64,000 nt of DNA from positions 717,146,001 through 717,210,000 of the forward strand of contig NC_092333.1 of the NCBI RefSeq assembly GCF_046630445.1, written 5' to 3'. The notes under the pieces are model-generated. The model searched no databases. It had not been told where the DNA came from and was given only the letters and a program-made list of their open reading frames with translations. The first letter of the stretch is position 1, and each line of letters starts with the position of its first letter. Origin of the DNA: Rutidosis leptorrhynchoides. Its lineage: Eukaryota; Streptophyta; Magnoliopsida; Asterales; Asteraceae. The position numbers were made by a program, and so were the translations under genes. Below are positions 56,162 to 64,000 of this stretch, one piece after another.

Positions 56162-59100
56162 AGTACCTACCCGTTAAATAAATTTCGTCCCGAAATTTTA
56201 AGCAGTTGGAGGTGTTGACGTATCTTCTGGAAATAAGTGCGGGTATTTCTTCTTCATCTGATCTTCTCGTTCCCAGGTGAACTCGGGTCCTCTACGAGCA
56301 TTCCATCGAACCTTAACAATTGGTATCTTGTTTTGTTTAAGTCTTTTAACCTCACGATCCATTATTTCGACGGGTTCTTCGATGAATTGAAGTTTTTCGT
56401 TGATTTGGATTTCGTTTAACGGAATAGTGAGATCTTCTTTAGCAAAACATTTCTTCAAATTCGAGACGTGGAAAGTGTTATGTACAGCCGCGAGTTGTTG
56501 AGGTAACTCAAGTCGGTAAGCTACTGGTCCGACACGATCAATAATCTTGAATGGTCCAATATACCTTGGACTTAATTTTCCTCGTTTACCAAATCGAACA
56601 ACGCCTTTCCAAGGTGCAACTTTAAGCATGACCATCTCTCCAATTTCAAATTCTATATCTTTTCTTTTAATGTCACCGTAGCTCTTTTGTCGACTTTGGG
56701 CGGTTTTCAACCGTTGTTGAATTTGGATAATCTTCTCTGTAGTTTCTTTTATTATCTCCGGACCCGTAATCTGTCTATCCCCCACTTCACTCCAACAAAT
56801 CGGAGACCTGCACTTTCTACCATAAAGTGCTTCAAACGGCGCCATCTCAATGCTTGAATGGTAGCTGTTGTTGTAGGAAAATTCTGCTAACGGAAGGTGT
56901 CTATCCCAACTGTTTCTGAAATCAATAACACATGCTCGTAGCATGTCTTCAAGCGTTTGTATCGTTCTTTCGCTCTACCCATCAGTTTGTGGATGATAGG
57001 CAGTACTCATGTCTAGACGAGTTCCTAATGCTTGCTGTAATGTCTGCCAGAATCTTGAAATAAATCTACCATCCCTATCAGAGATAATAGAGATTGGTAT
57101 TCCATGTCTGGAGACGACTTCCTTCAAATACAGTCGTGCTAACTTCTCCATGTTGTCATCTTCTCGTATTGGCAGGGAGTGTGCTGATTTGGTGAGACGA
57201 TCAACTATTACCCAAATAGTATCAAAACCACTTGCAGTCCTTGGCAATTTAGTGATGAAATCCATGGTAATGTTTTCCCATTTCCATTCCGGGATTTCGA
57301 GTTGTTGAAGTAGACCTGATGGTTTCTGATGCTCAGCTTTGACCTTAGAACACGTCAAACATTCTCCTACGTATTTAGCAACATCGGCTTTCATACCCGG
57401 CCACCAAAAATGTTTCTTAAGATCCTTGTACATCTTTCCCGTTCCAGGATGTATTGAGTAACTGGTTTTATGAGCTTCTCTAAGTACCAGTTCTCTCATA
57501 TCTTCAAATTTTGGTACCCAAATTCTTTCAGCCCTATACCGGGTTCCGTCTTCCCGAATATTAAGATGCTTCTCCGATCTTTTGGCTATTTCATCCCTTA
57601 AGTTTCCCTCTTTTAAAACTCCTTGTTGCGCCTCCTTTATTTGAGTAGTAAGGTTAGTGTGAATCATTATATTCATAGCTTTTACTTGAATAGGTTCTCT
57701 ATCCTTTCTGCTCAAGGCGTCGGCTACCACATTTGCCTTCCCCGGGTGGTAACGAATCTCAAAGTCGTAATCATTCAACAATAAAACCATCTGCGATGCC
57801 TCATGTTCAGTTGTTTCTGATTAAATATGTGTTAAAGACTTTTGTGGTCGGTATATATAATACGTTTGACCCCATATAAGTAGTGCCTCCAAGTCTTTAA
57901 TGCAAAAACAACCGCGCCTAATTTCAAATCATGCGTCGTATAATTCTTCTCGTGAATCTTCAATTGTCTAGATGCATAAGCAATTACCTTCGTTCGTTGC
58001 ATTAATACACAACCGAGACCTTGCTTTGAGGCATCACAATATATCACAAAATCATCATTCCCTTCAGGTAATGACAATATATGTGCCATAGTTAACTTTT
58101 TCTTCAACAATTGAAACGCTTTTTCTTGTTCATCCTTCCATTCAAATTTCTTCCCTTTATGCGTTAATGCAGTCAAGGGTTTTGCTATTTTGGAAAAATC
58201 TTGGATGAACCTTCTGTAGTAACCAGCTAGCCCTAAAAATTGGCGTATGTGTTTCGGGGTTTTCGGGGTTTTCCACTTTTCAACGGTTTCAATCTTTGCT
58301 GGATCCACCTGAATACCTTCTTTATACACTATATGACCGAGGAATTGAACTTCTTCTAACCAAAATACACACTTTGAAAACTTAGCGTACAGTTTTTCTT
58401 TTCTTAGCAACTCTAGCACTTTTCTCAAATGTTCTTCGTGCTCTTGATCATTCTTCGAGTAAATAAGTATGTCATCGATGAATACAATGACAAACTTGTC
58501 AAGATATGTCCCACACACTCGGTTCATGAGGTCCATGAACACAGCTGGTGCGTTAGTCAATCCAAACGGCATAACCATAAACTTGTAATGACCGTAACGC
58601 TTCCTAAAAGTAGTCTTCGAAATGTCATCCTCCTTCACCCGCATTTGGTGATACCCAGAACGCAAATCAATCTTCAAATAAACCGACGAGCCTTGTAGTT
58701 GATCAAATAAATCGTCGATTCTCGGTAATAGGTAATGGTTCTTGATGGTAAGTTTGTTCAACTCTCGGTAGTCGATACGAATGTACCATCTTTCTTCTGG
58801 ACAAACAGAACAGGAGCTCCCCATGGTGATGGACTTGGTCAAATGAAACCACGCTTTAACAATTCCTGTAATTGACTTTGTAATTCTTTCATTTCACTGG
58901 GTGCGAGTCTGTATGGAGCACGAGCTATTGGTGCAGCTCCTGGTACAAGGTCTATTTAAAATTCAACGGATCGATGTGGGGGTAATCCCGGTAATTCTTT
59001 CGAAAATACATCGGGAAATTCTTTTGCGACGGGAACATCACTGATGTTCTTTTCTTCAGGTTTAACTTCCTTGATGTGTGCTAGAATTACGTAACAACCT

Positions 59101-59515
59101 TTTCTTATTAGTTTTTGCGCCTTCAAACTACTAATAAGATTTAATTTTGCGTTGTTCTTTTCTCCGTACACCATTAAAGGTTTTCCTTTTTCACGCATAA
59201 TGCGAATCGCATTTTTGTAACAAACGACCTCTGCTTTTACCTTTTTCAACCAGTCCATGCCAATTATTACATCAAAACTCCCTAACTCGACTGGTATTAA
59301 ATCAATTTTAAACGTTTCATCCCCCAGTTTAATTTCTCTATCCCGACATATATTATCTGTTGAAATTAATTTACCGTTTGCTAATTCGAGTAAAAATTTA
59401 CTATCCAAAGGCGTCAATGGGCAACTTAACTTAGCACAAAAATCTCTACTCATATAGCTTCTATCCGCACCCGAATCAAATAAAATATAAGCAGATTTAT
59501 TATCAATAAGAAACG
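56162..59515 (-). pseudogene. Tekay element D, decayed pol (protease to chromodomain)
   Basis: The minus-strand frames match Tekay B domain by domain: protease ([12 protein letters not shown]), RT with [12 protein letters not shown], RNase H with YCDASKQ, integrase and the chromodomain ending YPHLF (stop at 56198-56200). Breaks relative to B: TAA at 58956-58958, a 7-base deletion near 58775, a 1-base deletion near 57785, and TAG at 56975-56977. The frames are otherwise well preserved. The element continues beyond the solo LTR at 63232-64000 and off the window. The last five bases, AAACG, are the target duplication of that LTR. Confidence 0.9.
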
Positions 59516-62500
59516 TGTAGTGATCCTAACTTTTCCATGTTTATATATATTAATTGAGATTGATATTTACATGATTAAATATTTCTAACATGTTAAGCAA
59601 TCAAACTTGTTAAGACTTGATTAATTGAAAAGTAACATCACCATTAGCCCGTAGTATGATATTGTCCGCTTTGGACACAAGCCGATCACCGACAGGCCAA
59701 CTTGCCCCGGATCGCACTTCAACCTCACGGATTTGCTTCTCGGGTAAACACCCTCAAAACGCGTCATACCAGAAGAGGTATCCACACCCTTATAAGGAGT
59801 GCTTTGTTTTCCTCTCCCACCGATGTGGGACGAGTCGGTTACAACTCTCCCCCCCTTCGGGACACTGCGTCCCCGCAGTGCACATCGATGCGGGCCCCAG
59901 CTCTGATACCATAAGTAACATCACCATTAGCCCGTAGTATGATATTGTCCGCTTTGGACACAAGCCGATCACCGACAGGCCAACTTGCCCCGGATCGCAC
60001 TTCAACCTCACGGATTTGCTTCTCGGGTAAACACCCTCAAAACGCGTCATACCAGAAGAGGTATCCACACCCTTATAAGGAGTGCTTTGTTTTCCTCTCC
60101 CACCGATGTGGGACGAGTCTGTTACATGAAATATGTTTCATATAGACAATTGACCACCCAAGTTGACCGGTGATTCACGAACGTTAAAACTTGTAAAAAC
60201 TATATGATGACATATATATGGATATATATATAGTTAACATGATACTAGGATAAGTAAACATATCATTAAGTATATTAACAATGAACTACATATGTAAAAA
60301 CAAGACTACTAACTTAATGATTTTTTAAACGAGACATATATGTAACGATTATCGTTGTAAAGACATTTAATGTATATATATCATATTAAGAGATATTCAT
60401 ACATGATAATATCATGATAATATAATAATTTAAAATCTCATTTGATATTATAAACATTGGGTTAACAACATTTAACAAGATCGTTAACCTAAAGGTTTCA
60501 AAACAACACTTACATGTAACGACTAACGATGACTTAACGACTCAGTTAAAATGTATATACATGTAGTGTTTTAATATGTATTTATACACTTTTGAAAGAC
60601 TTCAATACACTTATCAAAATACTTCTACTTAACAAAAATGCTTACAATTACATCCTCGTTCAGTTTCATCAACAATTCTACTCGTATGCACCCGTATTCG
60701 TACTCGTACAATACAAAGCTTTTAGATGTATGTACTATTGGTATATACACTCCAATAATCAGCTCTTAGCAGCCCATGTGAGTCACCTAACACATGTGGG
60801 AACCATCATTTGGCAACTAGCATGAAATATCTCATAAAATTACAAAAATATGAGTAATCATTCATGACTTATTTACATGAAAATAAAATTACATATCCTT
60901 TATATCTAATCCATACACCAACGACCAAAAACACCTACAAACACTTTTATTCTTCAATTTTCTTCATCTAATTGATCTCTCTCAAGTTCTATCTTCAAGT
61001 TCTAAGTGTTCTTCATATATTCTACAAGTTCTAGTTACATAAAATCAAGAATACTTTCAAGTTTGCTAGCTCACTTCCAATCTTGTAAGGTGATCATCCA
61101 ACCTCAAGAAATCTTTGTTTCTTACAGTAGGTTATCATTCTAATACAAGGTAATAATCATATTCAAACTTTAGTTCAATTTCTATAACTATAACAATCTT
61201 ATTTCAAGTGATGATCTTACTTGAACTTGTTTCCGTGTCATGATTATGCTTCAAGAACTTCGAGCCATCCAAGGATCCGTTGAAGCTAGATCCATTTTTC
61301 TATTTTCTAGTAGGTTTATCCAAGGAACTTAAGGTAGTAATGATGTTCATAACATCATTCGATTCATACATATAAAGCTATCTTATTCGAAGGTTTAAAC
61401 TTGTAATCACTAGAACATAGTTTAGTTAATTCTAAACTTGTTCGCAAACAAAAGTTAATCCTTCTAACTTGAATTTTAAAATAAACTAAACACATGTTCT
61501 ATATCTATATGATATGCTAACTTAGTTATTTAAAACCTGGAAACACGAAAAACACCGTAAAACCGGATTTACGCCGTCGTAGTAACACCGCGGGCTGTTT
61601 TGGGTTAGTTAATTAAAAACTATGATAAACTTTGATTTAAAAGTTGTTATTCTGAGAAAATGATTTTTATTATGAACATGAAACTATATCCAAATGACTA
61701 CCTTTACAATATGACTGAAATGACTACCTTTACAAAAACGACTTGTAACTTATTTTTCCGACTATAAACCTATACTTTTTCTATTTAGATTCATAAAATA
61801 GAGTTCAATATGAAACCATAGCAATTTGATTCACTCAAAACGGATTTAAAATGAAGAAGTTATGGGTAAAACAAGATTGGATAATTTTTCTCATTTTAGC
61901 TACGTGAAAATTGGTAACAAATCTATTCCAACCATAACTTAATCAACTTGTATTGTATATTATGTAATCTTGAGATACCATAGACACATATACAATGTTT
62001 CGACCTATCATGTCGACACATCTATATATATTTCGGAACAACCATAGACACTCTATATGTGAATGTTGGAGTTAGCTATACAGGGTTGAGGTTGATTCCA
62101 AAATATATATAGTTTGAGTTGTGATCAATACTGAGATACGTATACACTGGGTCGTGGATTGATTCAAGATAATATTTATCGATTTATTTCTGTACATCTA
62201 ACTGTGGACAACTAGTTGTAGGTTACTAACGAGGACAGCTGACTTAATAAACTTAAAACATCAAAATATATTAAAAGTGTTGTAAATATATTTTGAACAT
62301 ACTTTGATATATATGTATATATTGTTATAGGTTCGTGAATCAACCAGTGGCCAAGTCTTACTTCCCGACGAAGTAAAAATCTGTGAAAGTGAGTTATAGT
62401 CTCACTTTTAAAATCTAATATTTTTGGGATGAGAATACATGCAGGTTTTATAAATGATTTACAAAATAGACACAAGTACATGAAACTACATTCTATGGTT

Positions 62501-63226
62501 GAATTATCGAAATCGAATATGCCCCTTTTTATTAAGTCTGGTAATCTAAGAATTAGGGAACAGACACCCTAATTGACGCGAATCCTAAAGATAGATCTAT
62601 TGGGCCTAACAAACCCCATCCAAAGTACCAGATGCTTTAGTACTTCGAAATTTATATCATATCCGAAGGGTGTCCCGGAATGATGGGGATATTCTTATAT
62701 ATGCATCTTGTTAATGTCGGTTACCAGGTGTTCACCATATGAATGATTTTTATCTCTATGTATGGGATGTGTATTGAAATATGAAATCTTGTGGTCTATT
62801 ATTATGATTTGATATATATATATAGGTTAAACCTATAACTCACCAACATTTTTGTTGACGTTTTAAGCATGTTTATTCTCAGGTGATTATTAAGAGCTTC
62901 CGCTGTCGCATACTTAAATAAGGACGAGATTTGGAGTCCATGCTTGTATGATATTGTGTAAAAACTGCATTCAAGAAACTTATTTTGTTGTAACATATTT
63001 GTATTGTAAACCATTATGTAATGGTCGTGTGTAAACAGGATATTTTATATTATCATTATTTGATAATCTACGTAAAGCTTTTTAAACCTTTATTGATAAA
63101 ATAAAGGTTATGGTTTGTTTTAAAAATGAATGCAGTCTTTGAAAAACATCTCATATAGAGGTCAAAACCTCGCAACGAAATCAATTAATATGGAACGTTT
63201 TTAATCAATAAGAACGGGACATTTCA
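59516..63226 (+). repeat. Solo Tekay LTR in plus orientation, carrying a TRIM
   Basis: TGTAGTGATCC...GACATTTCA, 3711 bases, or about 3215 without the TRIM at 59631-60126. It is flanked by the 5-bp duplication AAACG (59511-59515, 63227-63231). It splits the gag/protease junction of Tekay D, whose frame is continuous on both sides. There is no internal region, so it is solo. Confidence 0.92.
59631..60126 (-). mobile_element. TRIM retrotransposon (496 bp) nested in the solo LTR
   Basis: Two 213-bp direct repeats (59631-59843, 59914-60126; I see one base difference) flank a 70-bp middle. Read on the minus strand, the repeats start TGTAACA/TGTAACC and end GATGTTACT. The primer site TGGTATCAGAGC (59900-59911) lies two bases from the LTR, and a G-rich polypurine tract sits at the other edge. 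The 5-bp duplication TGAAA (59626-59630, 60127-60131) flanks it. It encodes nothing. The CCCACATCGGTGGGAGAGG block is typical of plant TRIMs. The ends TG...CT differ from the usual TG...CA. Confidence 0.9.
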
Positions 63227-63231
63227 AAACG

Positions 63232-64000
63232 TACCCGTAACAAGCTCCAGGTCTTCCTGCGCTTCTGCCGTATTAATATTGAAAACTCTTCCGTGGCCCT
63301 GCCCATTAGTATTCCCCTGATTCGGGCAATTACTTCTAATGTGGCCCGGCTTTCGACATCCAGAACAAACAAAGGCGGCATTACTTGTTTCGCCACTATT
63401 TGTTCCTTTAGTTTTGTTAAACTTTGGTCCATAGACCTCACACTTTTTCGCACCATGGCCAGTTCTTTTACACTTGGTGCAAAATGTCGTGCAGAACCCA
63501 TTCTGGTGGTACTCTTCACACCTTTGGCATTTTTGGTTTTTGTTGCCGTTGTTGTTATTGAGGTTATTGTTGGGATTGTTATTGTTGTTGAAACGGTTGT
63601 TATAGTAGTTGTTGATGTTGGGACGTTTGTTGTAGTTATTGTCGGGATTGCGGTTATTGTTGCGATTGTTGTTGCGGTTGTGGTTGTAATTGTTGTTGTT
63701 GTTGTATTGGTGACCCTTGTCACTGGTTTCTTCCCACTTTCTCTTGAGTGTTTCGTGTTGGCTTCTTCAGCAGCCTACTCTTTAATTCTTCCCTCAATCT
63801 AATTTATGAGTTTATGAGCCATTCGACTTGCCTTTTATATGGAAGCGGGCTCGTGTGAACTCACATCTTCTTGAATCCTTACTGGTAACCCTTTTATAAA
63901 CACGTCGATCTTCTCTTCTTCATCTTCGAACGTTCCTGGACATAATAGGCACAACTCTGTGAATCTTCGTTCATATGTGGTAATGTCGAACCCTTGTGTT
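63232..64000 (-). pseudogene. Tekay element D, gag segment running off the window
   Basis: This continues element D beyond the solo LTR. On the minus strand it encodes the Gag zinc-knuckle region and asparagine-rich linker, matching Tekay B at about 18790-19560. At least one stop or frame break is apparent near 63780-63800, where B reads on. The F-box and acidic ORFs, if present in D, would lie beyond the right edge. Confidence 0.8.

Noticed and set aside
59790-60068. 92-aa ORF across the TRIM
   Set aside because: It spans the repeat-middle-repeat structure of a non-coding element and has no family features.

Overview
This is plant nuclear DNA, almost certainly from a eudicot. It is AT-rich and built mostly of nested LTR retrotransposons of the Tekay (Ty3/gypsy chromovirus), Athila-like and Ty1/copia types, with Helitrons, MITEs, a TRIM and a tRNA-derived SINE. 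By my tally about nine-tenths of the window is transposable element. The style of the elements suggests a composite (Asteraceae), but this is a guess. I see only two host loci: a small intact DVL/RTFL peptide gene (54841-55029, +) and a broken receptor-kinase ectodomain (about 27683-28280, -).

Layout. (1) 1-27682 is one nested stack. A copia element (LTR 27231-27682, coding on the minus strand) lies in the receptor-kinase pseudogene. It was hit twice by Tekay elements. Element A (+ strand, tail at 3065-10986) is decayed and itself carries two inserted Tekay LTRs. Element B (12184-25288, - strand) is complete, with 3.25 kb near-identical LTRs and a 5-bp ACAAG target duplication. (2) 28383-29503 holds a MITE, a Helitron 3' end and a microsatellite. 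(3) 29667-35410 is a complete copia with identical 262-bp LTRs and open gag and pol. (4) 36792-47150 is an Athila-like element with 1994-bp LTRs that keeps gag-protease but has no RT or integrase. (5) 47366-53442 holds a SINE, a small Helitron, and a TIR element containing a Helitron that contains a solo Tekay LTR. (6) 53870-55189 holds another Helitron end, the DVL gene and a MITE next to its stop codon. (7) 55247-64000 is a third Tekay body (D, - strand) with a truncated LTR and many breaks. It is split by a solo LTR that carries a 496-bp TRIM.

The most unusual content is in Tekay B. Between its 5' LTR and gag, in the sense direction, it carries two extra open reading frames: a 204-aa acidic, disordered protein and a 227-aa F-box protein. 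Its gag-pol is one continuous frame of about 1525 codons, broken by a single TAG. The presumed gene order of B is 5' LTR, primer site, acidic ORF, F-box ORF, gag-pol, 3' LTR.

Insertion boundaries rest on TG...CA-type ends plus matching 5-bp flanks read directly from the sequence. Lineage names rest on protein motifs and element layout and were not checked by search.
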